The notes under the pieces were generated by a model, which was not told the origin of the DNA, did no database searches, and was given only the letters and a program-made list of their open reading frames with translations. Shown piece after piece: positions 6,819 to 15,660 of a DNA stretch of 30,355 bases. How positions within the stretch are numbered: position 1 is the first letter of the stretch; every line of letters begins with the position of its first letter. Position numbers and translations under genes: made by a program. Origin of the DNA: an uncultured Erysipelotrichaceae bacterium (GTDB lineage Bacteria > Bacillota_I > Bacilli_A > RF39 > UBA660). Location: the NCBI GenBank assembly GCA_902795845.1, contig CADBMU010000082.1:1-30355 (forward strand), in the 5' to 3' direction.

Positions 6819-8411
6819 ATGGAATACAAAGTTTTATATAGAAAATATAGACCTGATAATTTTAATAATATAGTCGGTCAGGATTATACAATAACAATAT
6901 TAAAAAATGCTATAATTAATAAAAAAATAGCTCATGCATACATATTTAATGGCCCAAGAGGAACGGGAAAAACAAGTACAGCTAAAGTATTTGCTAAAAC
7001 AATTAACTGTGAAAATCCCCAAAATGGTGAAGCTTGTGGTAAGTGTAATTCTTGCTTAAATATTAAAAATAATCCAGATATAATTGAAATTGATGCTGCT
7101 TCAAATAACGGTGTTGATGAAATAAGAGAATTAATCAATAATATCAAAATAGCGCCATCATACAGTAAATATAAAGTGTATATTATTGATGAAGTTCATA
7201 TGATGACACAAAGTGCTTTTAATGCTTTATTATTAACTCTTGAGGAACCACCAGAACATGTAGTGTTTATATTAGCAACAACTAATATAGAAAGTGTTCC
7301 AATAACTATATTATCAAGATGCCAAAAATTTGATTTTAAAAAAATTAGTAATGAAGTAATAAAAGATAGAATTAATTATATATGTAAAGAAGAAAAAATT
7401 AATATAACTCCAGAAGCTGTTGATGAAATAACATATTTATCTGAAGGTGGAATGCGAGATGCCTTAAGTATTTTGGATCAATTATCTTCTGATACAAATA
7501 ATATTGATATAGATTTAATAATAAATAATTTTGGATCTGTCCCAAATATAGTTATTGATAATATAATTAGTGCAGTTGAAGATAATGATTTAAATATCAT
7601 TAAAGATAATATTAATAAAATGAAAAATAGTAATGTTGATTATAAAGTGTTTATAAAAAAAATGATTGATAAGTTATCTTTAAAAGCTTTTAGTAATGAT
7701 AATAAAATTTCGCTAGATAAAATAAAAAATTTAGTGTTTGATTTAGTAAAAATTATTAATAATTATAATATAAATATAAATCCATTTATTCTTATAGAAT
7801 TAACTCTTTTAGAATACTTAGATAATGAAAATATTGTAACTGATAAGAAAGAGGAAAATACAAAAATTATTTCCCGGGAAATAATTTTGGATGAAAATAA
7901 ATCTCAAGAAAAAGAAAAAAATGAAGAAAATAAAACTAATATTTCTAAAAATAATAACGAATTTGTTAAAATAAGAATGAATAATTGTTTTGTAAATGCA
8001 AAAAAAGAATCTTTAAAATTTGCTAAAGAAAATTTAAAAAAGATAATTGAAAATAATTTAGATAATACTTTTTTAAATTCTATGTTAATTGATTCTTCTG
8101 TAGTAGTAGCATCTGATGATATTTATATATTATCTTGTAAATTAGATAGTACTGTAAATTTGATAAATTTAAATAAAACAATGATAGAAGAAAAATTAAA
8201 TAATGTTAAAATTGCAGCAATTACTGATGATGAATGGCTTTCAGAAAAACAAATATATATAAATAATATAAAAAATGGTTATAATTATGAAATAAAACCA
8301 GAAATAGAAGAAAATAATAAAACAATTAAGAAAGAAGAAAAAATAATAGAAGATTCAATTGAAGATATAGCAGAGAAAATATTTTCAAATGATAAAATAG
8401 AAATAGAATAA
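6819..8411 (+). CDS. dnaX: DNA polymerase III subunit tau/gamma
   Basis: DnaX is the motor of the clamp loader that places the beta clamp on DNA. The 530-aa product has Walker A GPRGTGKT (45-52), zinc-binding Cys64, Cys73, Cys76 and Cys79, DEVH Walker B (124-127), sensor 1 ATTN and an arginine finger SRC. A Lys/Glu/Asn-rich linker from about residue 345 precedes a C-terminal tau domain. The ATG at 6819 follows GGGTGAT at 6808-6814; the in-frame GTG at 6810 lies inside that site. The linker contains a perfect Noc-type palindrome (7869-7882), and an A-AAA-AAG heptamer sits at 8036-8042. First gene of an operon with ybaB and recR, as in Bacillus. Confidence 0.97.
   Translation: MEYKVLYRKYRPDNFNNIVGQDYTITILKNAIINKKIAHAYIFNGPRGTGKTSTAKVFAKTINCENPQNGEACGKCNSCLNIKNNPDIIEIDAASNNGVDEIRELINNIKIAPSYSKYKVYIIDEVHMMTQSAFNALLLTLEEPPEHVVFILATTNIESVPITILSRCQKFDFKKISNEVIKDRINYICKEEKINITPEAVDEITYLSEGGMRDALSILDQLSSDTNNIDIDLIINNFGSVPNIVIDNIISAVEDNDLNIIKDNINKMKNSNVDYKVFIKKMIDKLSLKAFSNDNKISLDKIKNLVFDLVKIINNYNININPFILIELTLLEYLDNENIVTDKKEENTKIISREIILDENKSQEKEKNEENKTNISKNNNEFVKIRMNNCFVNAKKESLKFAKENLKKIIENNLDNTFLNSMLIDSSVVVASDDIYILSCKLDSTVNLINLNKTMIEEKLNNVKIAAITDDEWLSEKQIYINNIKNGYNYEIKPEIEENNKTIKKEEKIIEDSIEDIAEKIFSNDKIEIE
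7869..7882. promoter_or_regulatory. Noc-binding-type palindrome (NBS) inside dnaX
   Basis: ATTTCCCGGGAAAT is identical to the Noc binding consensus described in B. subtilis. Perfect symmetry extends to 7863-7888 (26 bp). It encodes residues 349-357 of DnaX in the variable linker and includes a GC-rich TCC-CGG codon pair out of keeping with the codon use around it. Noc itself is not in this window, so function is inferred from the site. Confidence 0.75.
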
Positions 8412-8429
8412 GAAAGAAGGAATAGAAAT

Positions 8430-8726
8430 ATGAATATGCAAAAATTAATGGCAGAAGCTCAAAAAATGCAAAGAGATATAACTAAAAAACAAGAGGAGTT
8501 AGAAAATACTATGTTTGAAGGGAAATCTGAATGGATTGAATTATCAATGAACGGTAAATATGAACTTAAATCATTTAAAATAACATATGATGAAGATATA
8601 AAAAATGATGATAAAGAAATGCTAGAAGATATGATAAATATTGCATTAAATGATTGCCTTAAAAAAATAAATACTAAAAAGAATGATATAATGGGATCTT
8701 ATGGATCTATGGGTGGATTATTCTAA
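8430..8726 (+). CDS. ybaB: YbaB/EbfC family nucleoid-associated protein
   Basis: Members of this family are small DNA-binding proteins linked with RecR in many bacteria. The 98-aa product begins MNMQKLMAEAQKMQRD, a long amphipathic helix typical of the family, and ends in a glycine-rich MGSYGSMGGLF tail. An AGAAGGAA Shine-Dalgarno lies upstream. The stop TAA shares its last A with the recR start, so translation is coupled. The position between dnaX and recR is the conserved one (yaaK in B. subtilis). Confidence 0.92.
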   Translation: MNMQKLMAEAQKMQRDITKKQEELENTMFEGKSEWIELSMNGKYELKSFKITYDEDIKNDDKEMLEDMINIALNDCLKKINTKKNDIMGSYGSMGGLF

Positions 8727-9325
8727 TGATATATCCTAAAAAATTAGAAGATTTAATTGAATCTTTTAAAAAGTTACCAACAATAGGTGAAAAAAGTGCA
8801 GAACGATTAGCACTGGCTACTTTAGAAATGTCAACAGAAGATGTTGATAATTTTTCAAATAGTTTAATTAAAGCAAAAGAATTAGTTAAATGTAAAATAT
8901 GTGGTAATTTATCTGATAATGATATATGTAGTATTTGCAGTGATGAAAATAGAGATAAGAATATAATATGTGTAATTGAAGATCCAAAAAGTGTTTTTAC
9001 ATTTGAAAAAGTTGGAAATTTCAAAGGTACTTATCACGTATTAAACGGCTTAATTTCTCCCAAAGACGATATTGGAGTTGATGATATAAATTTAGCATCT
9101 TTGTTAAGTAGAATAGAAAATTTGGATAATCCAGAGTTGATTTTAGCGTTAAAATCTTCTATGGAAGGAGAAACTACTATTTTGTACATAAAAAAAATAT
9201 TAAGTAATAAGAATGTAAAAATTTCTAGACTTTCTTATGGAATACCTATGGGAGCAGAATTAGATTATTTAGATGTAATAACATTAGATAAAGCATTAGA
9301 AGATAGAAAAATAATATCTGAATAA
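8726..9325 (+). CDS. recR: recombination mediator RecR
   Basis: RecR works with RecO and RecF in recombinational repair of gaps. The 199-aa product has an N-terminal helix-hairpin-helix (LPTIGEKSAERLA), a four-cysteine zinc finger CKICGNLSDNDICSIC at about residues 55-70, and a TOPRIM domain beginning IICVIEDPKSVFTFEK. It ends with a typical SYGIPMGAELDYLDVITL segment containing the Walker-B-like motif. Start overlaps the ybaB stop by one base. Standard length, intact. Confidence 0.96.
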   Translation: MIYPKKLEDLIESFKKLPTIGEKSAERLALATLEMSTEDVDNFSNSLIKAKELVKCKICGNLSDNDICSICSDENRDKNIICVIEDPKSVFTFEKVGNFKGTYHVLNGLISPKDDIGVDDINLASLLSRIENLDNPELILALKSSMEGETTILYIKKILSNKNVKISRLSYGIPMGAELDYLDVITLDKALEDRKIISE

Positions 9326-9347
9326 ATAATAATAAATAACATATAAT
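9320..9347 (+). promoter_or_regulatory. candidate sigma-E promoter of bofA
   Basis: CATATAAT at 9340-9347 fits the mother-cell sigma-E -10 (CATACAAT-like). GAATAAA at 9320-9326 fits five of seven positions of the -35 KMATATT, including the central ATA. The spacing is 13 bp. The B. subtilis bofA gene is sigma-E dependent. Confidence 0.5.
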
Positions 9348-9364
9348 TTATTGAGGATGATTAT

Positions 9365-9553
9365 ATGTTTAAAATACTAAAAAAGGTAGTAAAAAAAGTT
9401 GTATTTGCTTTTGTTTTATTATATGGATTAAATGTGATAGTATCATCAATTAATATCTTTATACCAATAAATATATTTACAATATCTATTGTATCTATAC
9501 TAGGTGTTCCGGGATTACTATCACTTATATCAATATTTTTCATAATAAATTGA
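9365..9553 (+). CDS. bofA: BofA-family sporulation membrane protein
   Basis: In B. subtilis BofA forms a membrane complex with SpoIVFA that holds the SpoIVFB protease inactive until the forespore signals pro-sigma-K processing. The 62-aa protein has two hydrophobic segments (about 11-33 and 38-61) and the family core IPINIFTISIVSILGVPGLL, close to the INxxT...LGIPG pattern of BofA. A GGATGAT Shine-Dalgarno lies 3 nt before the ATG. It sits directly after recR, as in B. subtilis (recR-yaaL-bofA), with yaaL missing. A long antisense frame over the same bases is a shadow. The short length lowers certainty slightly. Confidence 0.85.
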   Translation: MFKILKKVVKKVVFAFVLLYGLNVIVSSINIFIPINIFTISIVSILGVPGLLSLISIFFIIN

Positions 9554-9563
9554 GGTGGTTTAA

Positions 9564-10391
9564 TTGGAAGCAGTAAATGGTATTAAACATATTGAAAAAT
9601 CATATAATGAGAATAAACTTTCTCATGCTTTTTTAGTTGAAACAAATAATTGTGAAAAATGTTTAGAAGATATAAAAAAAATTATTAAACTAATAAATTG
9701 TAAAGAAAAATATGTTGATAACTGTGAAAAATGTAATTTATGTTATCAAATAGAAAAAGAAACACTTCCTAATTTTCAAATTATAAGACCTGATGGTACT
9801 ACAATAAAAAAAGAACAAATAATAAATTTGAAAGAGAAAATGTTAACTAAACCTGTGTATTCAAAATATAACACATATGTAATTTTAAATTCTGAAAAAT
9901 TAAATAACTCTTCTTCTAATACAATGCTTAAATTTATTGAGGAACCAGAAGACTATTTAATTGGGTTCTTTGTTGTAAATAATAAGGAAAATGTAATAGA
10001 AACTATAAAAAGTAGATGTCAATTAATCCATCAATATTATAACGAAGAAGAAATAAAGATTGATGATGAGAAAATTGAAACTGTAAAAGATTATATAAAA
10101 AATATTGAACTAGATAATAAACATATAATGTTGTATAATAAAAATATCTTAATGGAAAAAAATTATACAAGAGAAGAACTAATAATAATATTTCAACAAA
10201 TATTTAAAGTTTATGAAAATGTATATATAAATGATGAATATGAGAATTTTGAATTTTTAAAAGATATGAATTCAGTTCAATTATTAAATAAAATGAAAAT
10301 TATTAATAAATATTTAGATAATTTACAAAAAAATGGAAATATTAATTTGCTTCTAGATTCTTTTGTTATTGAAATGGGGCATGTTAAATGA
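9564..10391 (+). CDS. holB: DNA polymerase III subunit delta prime
   Basis: HolB is the stator of the clamp loader and partners DnaX. The 275-aa product begins with NKLSHAFLVE where an active loader subunit would have a P-loop. The P-loop itself is absent, as usual for delta prime. A cysteine cluster (CKEK...NCEKCNLC) around residues 45-61, NTMLKFIEEPE and the SRC motif (KSRCQ) follow. It uses a TTG start with GAGGTGG at 9552-9558 overlapping the bofA stop. Its end overlaps ricT by 4 nt. The C-terminal third is poorly conserved. Confidence 0.9.
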   Translation: MEAVNGIKHIEKSYNENKLSHAFLVETNNCEKCLEDIKKIIKLINCKEKYVDNCEKCNLCYQIEKETLPNFQIIRPDGTTIKKEQIINLKEKMLTKPVYSKYNTYVILNSEKLNNSSSNTMLKFIEEPEDYLIGFFVVNNKENVIETIKSRCQLIHQYYNEEEIKIDDEKIETVKDYIKNIELDNKHIMLYNKNILMEKNYTREELIIIFQQIFKVYENVYINDEYENFEFLKDMNSVQLLNKMKIINKYLDNLQKNGNINLLLDSFVIEMGHVK

Positions 10392-11176
10392 AAGTATATG
10401 GTATTAAGTTTAACGATAAAGGAAAAATATATAATTTTAAATCAGAAAGTATTGAATGTCCAATCAATGTGACAGTTATTGTAGAGACAGAAAAAGGCTT
10501 GCAATTTGGTAAAGTTGTTTCTGAAATTCAAAATATTAATAACTATGAAAATTTAAAAGATATTGTAAGAATATCTACAAAAGAAGATTATAAAAAATAT
10601 CTTGATAATTTAAAAGAGGCATCAAAGGCTTTGAAAAAAGCAAAAGAACTTGTCAAAGAGATGGATTTAAAAATGAATATTATTGATGCGAGTTATACTT
10701 TTGATAGAAAACAATTATTATTTAATTTTTATGCTGAAGAAAGAATAGATTTTAGAGAATTAGCTAAAAAATTAGCTTTTGCTTATAGAACTAGAATAGA
10801 ACTTCGTCAAATAGGAGCACGTGATAAAGCGGAAGAAGTTGGTGGAATTGGTGTTTGTGGAAGAGTATTATGTTGTACAAGCTTTCTAAAACAAAAAGAA
10901 TCAGTAACAATGAATATGGCAAAAAATCAAAATATAGCCCTAAATCCATCTAAAATTAATGGACTTTGTGGAAGACTTTTGTGTTGTCTTAGTTATGAGG
11001 ATGAAGAATATACATGTTGTAGAAAAAAATTACCTGAAATAGGTCAAACAGTAAATACCAAATATGGAAAAGGTACTGTTAAAAATTTAGATATTTTAGA
11101 TCAACAATATGATGTAGATGTTAATGGTGAAATACATAAAATCAAAACGGATGATAACAATGAAAGTGATAAATGA
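10388..11176 (+). CDS. ricT: PSP1-domain protein RicT (YaaT)
   Basis: In B. subtilis RicT forms the RicAFT complex, which carries iron-sulfur clusters and affects RNase Y-dependent mRNA maturation, sporulation and competence. The 262-aa protein has the PSP1 domain (residues about 60-150) and the paired cysteine motifs GVCGRVLCCTSF and GLCGRLLCCLSYEDEEYTCC that bind metal or clusters. The start ATG overlaps the holB stop. The holB-ricT order is conserved in Firmicutes; yabA, which follows in B. subtilis, is missing. RicA and RicF would have to be encoded elsewhere. Confidence 0.95.
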   Translation: MKVYGIKFNDKGKIYNFKSESIECPINVTVIVETEKGLQFGKVVSEIQNINNYENLKDIVRISTKEDYKKYLDNLKEASKALKKAKELVKEMDLKMNIIDASYTFDRKQLLFNFYAEERIDFRELAKKLAFAYRTRIELRQIGARDKAEEVGGIGVCGRVLCCTSFLKQKESVTMNMAKNQNIALNPSKINGLCGRLLCCLSYEDEEYTCCRKKLPEIGQTVNTKYGKGTVKNLDILDQQYDVDVNGEIHKIKTDDNNESDK

Positions 11177-11885
11177 TTTATTTGACTATGAAAATTTAAA
11201 AATTGTTCAAGATAATGATTATTTTAAATTTTCAATAGATTCAATATTACTTGGTGAGTATGTTAATTTAAAAAATGATGATAATAAAATTGTCGATTTA
11301 TGCACAGGTAATTTACCAGTTCCGTTAATTCTTAATTATAAATATAAAAATCTTAAAATTGATGCGATTGAAATTCAAAAAGAAATATATGAACTGGGAA
11401 GTGAAACCTTAAAAATAAATAAAATTAATAATATCAACTACATAAATGATGATGTAAATAATATTCTTAATTATTTACAAAAATCAACATATGATGCTGT
11501 TATTTGTAATCCACCATATTTTAAAAATAGTATAAAAAATAACAATTCTATAAAAACTATTGCTCGTCATGAAATAAAAATTACTTTAGAGGATATAATA
11601 AAAATATCTTCAAATTTACTAAAAAATAATAAAACATTTTATATGGTGCATATTCCAAATAGGTTGGATGAGATAATACTATATTGTAATAAATATAATA
11701 TGAATGTTAAAGAGATTTATTTTGTTAATAATACAAATAATGAACCAATATTAGTTTTGATTAAAGCAATAAAAAATTCTAAATTTGGATTGAAAATTAA
11801 ATATTTAAATAATGCAAATATTTTAAAAACATATAAAAATGTATTTGAAGGTGATATAAATGAAATTAATAGTAGGGTTAGGTAA
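11160..11885 (+). CDS. trmN6: tRNA1(Val) A37 N6-methyltransferase-like protein
   Basis: This is the YabB/TrmN6 (YfiC) family of SAM-dependent adenine methyltransferases; the substrate is inferred from family membership. The 241-aa protein has the SAM-binding motif I DLCTGNLPVPLIL and the NPPY catalytic motif (VICNPPYF) near residue 119. The ATG at 11160, with GGATGAT upstream, is preferred over the upstream in-frame ATG at 11118, which lies far inside ricT. Overlaps ricT by 17 nt and pth by 26 nt. The yazA and rsmI genes that follow yabB in B. subtilis are absent here. Confidence 0.85.
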   Translation: MKVINDLFDYENLKIVQDNDYFKFSIDSILLGEYVNLKNDDNKIVDLCTGNLPVPLILNYKYKNLKIDAIEIQKEIYELGSETLKINKINNINYINDDVNNILNYLQKSTYDAVICNPPYFKNSIKNNNSIKTIARHEIKITLEDIIKISSNLLKNNKTFYMVHIPNRLDEIILYCNKYNMNVKEIYFVNNTNNEPILVLIKAIKNSKFGLKIKYLNNANILKTYKNVFEGDINEINSRVR

Positions 11886-12402
11886 TCCTGGTAATGAATA
11901 TGAAAATACAAGACATAATATTGGATTTATGGTTTTAAATAGTCTTTTACAACAAGAAAATTGGAAAGCTAAATTTGATAGTTTATATGTAAAAATTGAT
12001 GATGTAATTTATTTAAAACCTCAGACTTACATGAATAATTCAGGTTTTGCAGTAAAAAAAGTTGTTGATTTTTATAAAATAAAACCAGAAGATATTTTAG
12101 TTATTCAAGATGATCTTGATTTACCTTTTTCTAATTTTAAACTAAAAAAGAATTCTTCTTCTGGAGGACATAATGGTATTAAATCAATAATTGAACTGTT
12201 AAATAATAATAGTTTTTGTAGATTAAAGATTGGAATAGCACATGATAGAAGTATTGATACCAAAAATTATGTTTTAGCCAAATTTAGTTATCAAAATATT
12301 TTAGAAATAAATAATAAAATGTCTTTATATCATGAGATAATTAATTATTTTATTGATAATGGCGCTGATAAAACTATTAGTAAATATAACTCAATGAGGT
12401 AA
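11860..12402 (+). CDS. pth: peptidyl-tRNA hydrolase
   Basis: Pth releases peptides from prematurely dropped peptidyl-tRNAs. The 180-aa protein opens VGLGNPGNEYENTRHNIGF with Asn9 and catalytic His19, then has PQTYMNNSG, IQDDLDLP and SSSGGHNGIKSI, all hallmark Pth1 motifs. AGGTGAT precedes the ATG. The start lies inside the end of trmN6. Pth is spoVC in B. subtilis and is followed there by fin and mfd; the anti-sigma gene fin is missing here, since mfd begins 3 nt after the pth stop. Confidence 0.97.
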   Translation: MKLIVGLGNPGNEYENTRHNIGFMVLNSLLQQENWKAKFDSLYVKIDDVIYLKPQTYMNNSGFAVKKVVDFYKIKPEDILVIQDDLDLPFSNFKLKKNSSSGGHNGIKSIIELLNNNSFCRLKIGIAHDRSIDTKNYVLAKFSYQNILEINNKMSLYHEIINYFIDNGADKTISKYNSMR

Positions 12403-12405
12403 AAA

Positions 12406-15400
12406 ATGGATATTTTTAATGATTTTAAATACGATAATAATATTATAATACAGGGTTTAACAAAAGAGTTAAACACTTTTTACGTGCAAAATTTATATAA
12501 TAATACTCAAAAAAATATTTTGATTGTAACAAGTACCCTTTTTGAAGCCAACCAAATTTTTAAAAATTTAAAAACATATCTAGATAATGTTTATTTATTT
12601 CCAATGGATGATTTTTTAACCAGTGTTGCACTTGCAGTTTCACCTGAATTTAAAGTAAAAAGACTTGAAACATTAGATAAAATAAAAGAAAATAAAAGCA
12701 TTGTAATAACAAATTTAACTGGATACTTAAGATATTTACCAGATATAAATGTAAAAGATAAACTTAATTTAGAAATAACTAAATCAACTAAGATTAATAG
12801 AGAAAAGTTAGAGGAAATCTTAGATAAATATGGATATAATAAAGAAACTTTAGTAACTACTACTGGAGAATATGCCGTAAGAGGATATGTTATAGATATA
12901 TTTTTAATAAACGAAGAACATCCGATTAGAATTGAATTTTTTGGATCAAATATAGACTCAATACGATATTTTAATGAATCTACACAATTATCAATAAAAC
13001 AATTAGATAGCATTAATATTACTCCAAATAAAGAAGTAATTACTTCAAAAAATAGCAGTATTTATGACTATTTAAAAGAACCTATTACAATTTTTTATAA
13101 TAAAAGTCAAATAGAAAATAGTTATAAAAAAATGTTAGAAGATATTATAAATTATAATAAAGAAATTAATTCAAATGAAAAATATATGTTTGATTTTGAA
13201 GAAATAAATCCTGATTATCAAATTTTTATAAATACCTTTGAAAATGAAAATAGCAAAAATGCATTAACTTTTACAAGTAAAGAAATTGAAAATTTTAATT
13301 CTAATTATGACAAATTAAAAGATTTTGTTAATAGTAAGATTATTAAGAAAAAAACAGTTATTTTTTGCTTATCTAAAGATTCACAAATTAAAATAATTAA
13401 GGAATTGTTTCCAGATGCTGTTATAACTAAAAATATTATTAATAACAGTATAAATATTATAAATAATCAAATTAATAATGGATTTGAATACAAAGATTGT
13501 GTAGTAATTGGTGAATTCGATATAGAAAAAGTTCATAGTACTTCTATAAAATATAAAAATAATTATCATATTGGAAAGAAAATAAAAGATATTGATTCCT
13601 TATCATTAGGGGATTATGTAGTTCATAGACAACACGGAATAGGAATTTATAATGGGATAATTACTTTAAATACTAGTGGTATAAAAAAAGATTATCTTCA
13701 AATTAACTATAAAGATACTGATAAAGTTTATATACCAGTAGAAAAAATATCATCTATTTATAAGTACAGTGATAAAGATGGTACAAAGCCTAAGATTAAT
13801 AAATTAAATTCTACTTCATGGGCAAAGACAAAACAAACTTTACAGAAAAAAATTAAAGATATTTCGGAAGAACTTATTAAATTATATTCTATTAGAAATA
13901 GTATAAAGGGAGAAGCTTATGTTCCAAATGAACTTGAAAGTCAATTTGATAGCGAATTTGAATATGAATTAACTAGAGATCAAGAAAAAGTAATAAATGA
14001 AATTTATAGAGATTTAGATAGTGTTGTTCCTATGGATCGACTTTTATGTGGAGATGTAGGTTTTGGTAAAACAGAAGTAGCATTTAGAGCAATTTTTAGA
14101 ACTGTTTTAAATAATAAACAAGTTTGTTATTTATGTCCTACCACAATATTATCTAAGCAACAATATGAATCTGCTTTAAATAGATTCAAAAATTATCCTG
14201 TTGAAATAGCATTATTAAATAGATTTACTACTCCTAAAGAAGTAAAACGAATAAAAGAAGGATTAAAAACTGGTGTTATTGATATCGTATTTGGAACACA
14301 TAGATTACTTAGTGATGATATTGAATACAAAAAATTAGGACTTTTAATAGTTGATGAAGAACAACGTTTTGGTGTTACTCATAAAGAAAAAATTAAAAAA
14401 TATAAAAATGATGTTAATGTATTAACATTATCTGCAACTCCAATACCAAGAACATTAAAAATGGCTATGTCAGGACTAAGAGATTTATCAGTTATAGATA
14501 CACCACCTGTTAATAGATATCCAGTTCAAACCTATGTTTTACAAGAAAATGATGTAATAATAAGAGATGCTATTTATAAAGAATTAAGCCGAAATGGTCA
14601 AGTATTTATTCTATATAATAAAGTTGAAACAATTGAAAATGAAGTTGAAAAAATAAAAAAATTAGTACCAGAAGCTCGTATAAAATATGCTCATGGGCAA
14701 ATGAGTAAAACTGAGCTTGATGATATAATGACTGAATTTACTGAATATGAATTTGATATATTAGTTTGTACAACAATTATTGAAACTGGTATAGATATTC
14801 AAAATGCAAATACTTTAATCATTATTGATGCTGATTATTTTGGACTTGCTCAGTTATATCAAATAAGAGGAAGAGTTGGAAGAAGTGACAAAATAGCTTA
14901 TGCATATTTGTTATATAATAAATCGAAAGTTCTGAATGAAACTTCTGTAAAAAGATTACAAGCAATTAAAGAATTTACTGAATTAGGTAGTGGTTATCGT
15001 ATTGCAATGAGAGATTTATCCATAAGAGGAGCCGGAGATATTATAGGTAGTGAACAAGCTGGATTTGTGGATACAGTAGGAATTTCCTTATATATGAAGA
15101 TGGTAGAAGAAGAAATAAAAAGATTAAACGGTGAAAAAGTAGAAGAAGAGGATGACAAACCAGCATTGGTTAATGTTGAAACTGCAATTGATGATAATTA
15201 CGTTAAAGATGAAGAATTAAAAATAGAAATACATCAAAAAATTAATGAAATTGATAGTTATGAAAAATTACTTGATACTAAAAAAGAACTTGAAGATAGA
15301 TTTGGTAAAGTAAGTAATGAATTGGAAGTTTATATGTATGAAGAATGGTTTGAAAAAATTTCAGAAGATTTAAAAATTACTAAGGTAACTCAAAACGAAA

Positions 15401-15612
15401 GATTTGTTGAAATAGAATTACCAAAAGAAATATCTTCTCAAACTAAAGGAGATAAATTATTCCTAGAATCTTATAATATAAATCCTAATTTTAAATTTAG
15501 ATATTTTAATAAACGTATTATTATATCTTTACCACTTAAAGGCTTAGAAAAGCACTTTTTATACTACTTTGTTCCTTTATTAAATATCATAAAAAATGAT
15601 TTACAGTTATAG
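12406..15612 (+). CDS. mfd: transcription-repair coupling factor Mfd
   Basis: Mfd displaces RNA polymerase stalled at lesions and recruits UvrA. The 1068-aa protein has an N-terminal UvrB-like region, an RNA polymerase interaction domain (LGDYVVHRQHGIGIYNG, about residue 400) and a RecG-like translocase with Walker A GDVGFGKT (about residue 550), DEEQ box, SATPIPRTLKMAMSG, and motifs TTIIETGIDIQNAN and QIRGRVGRS. A C-terminal TRCF domain follows. GAGG precedes the ATG immediately after pth. It is about 100 residues shorter than the B. subtilis protein, mostly in the N-terminal half. Confidence 0.98.
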   Translation: MDIFNDFKYDNNIIIQGLTKELNTFYVQNLYNNTQKNILIVTSTLFEANQIFKNLKTYLDNVYLFPMDDFLTSVALAVSPEFKVKRLETLDKIKENKSIVITNLTGYLRYLPDINVKDKLNLEITKSTKINREKLEEILDKYGYNKETLVTTTGEYAVRGYVIDIFLINEEHPIRIEFFGSNIDSIRYFNESTQLSIKQLDSINITPNKEVITSKNSSIYDYLKEPITIFYNKSQIENSYKKMLEDIINYNKEINSNEKYMFDFEEINPDYQIFINTFENENSKNALTFTSKEIENFNSNYDKLKDFVNSKIIKKKTVIFCLSKDSQIKIIKELFPDAVITKNIINNSINIINNQINNGFEYKDCVVIGEFDIEKVHSTSIKYKNNYHIGKKIKDIDSLSLGDYVVHRQHGIGIYNGIITLNTSGIKKDYLQINYKDTDKVYIPVEKISSIYKYSDKDGTKPKINKLNSTSWAKTKQTLQKKIKDISEELIKLYSIRNSIKGEAYVPNELESQFDSEFEYELTRDQEKVINEIYRDLDSVVPMDRLLCGDVGFGKTEVAFRAIFRTVLNNKQVCYLCPTTILSKQQYESALNRFKNYPVEIALLNRFTTPKEVKRIKEGLKTGVIDIVFGTHRLLSDDIEYKKLGLLIVDEEQRFGVTHKEKIKKYKNDVNVLTLSATPIPRTLKMAMSGLRDLSVIDTPPVNRYPVQTYVLQENDVIIRDAIYKELSRNGQVFILYNKVETIENEVEKIKKLVPEARIKYAHGQMSKTELDDIMTEFTEYEFDILVCTTIIETGIDIQNANTLIIIDADYFGLAQLYQIRGRVGRSDKIAYAYLLYNKSKVLNETSVKRLQAIKEFTELGSGYRIAMRDLSIRGAGDIIGSEQAGFVDTVGISLYMKMVEEEIKRLNGEKVEEEDDKPALVNVETAIDDNYVKDEELKIEIHQKINEIDSYEKLLDTKKELEDRFGKVSNELEVYMYEEWFEKISEDLKITKVTQNERFVEIELPKEISSQTKGDKLFLESYNINPNFKFRYFNKRIIISLPLKGLEKHFLYYFVPLLNIIKNDLQL

Positions 15613-15660
15613 AAAATAATATCCTGTGTACAATAATACTATGAATGGAGGAAACTCTAA

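Noticed and set aside
9361..9543. Antisense frame opposite bofA
   Set aside because: It is a shadow of the low-complexity coding sequence; no Shine-Dalgarno or promoter on that strand, while bofA matches a known family and position.
10815..10830. GCACGTGATAAAG in ricT as another parS site
   Set aside because: Only the central CACGTG matches; the flanking TGTTT/AAACA arms are absent and the bases are conserved coding sequence.
15614..15641. sigma-G promoter before spoVT (AAATA, then AATACTA)
   Set aside because: Each box misses its first base and the spacing is 16 bp; in such AT-rich sequence this is too weak to call.
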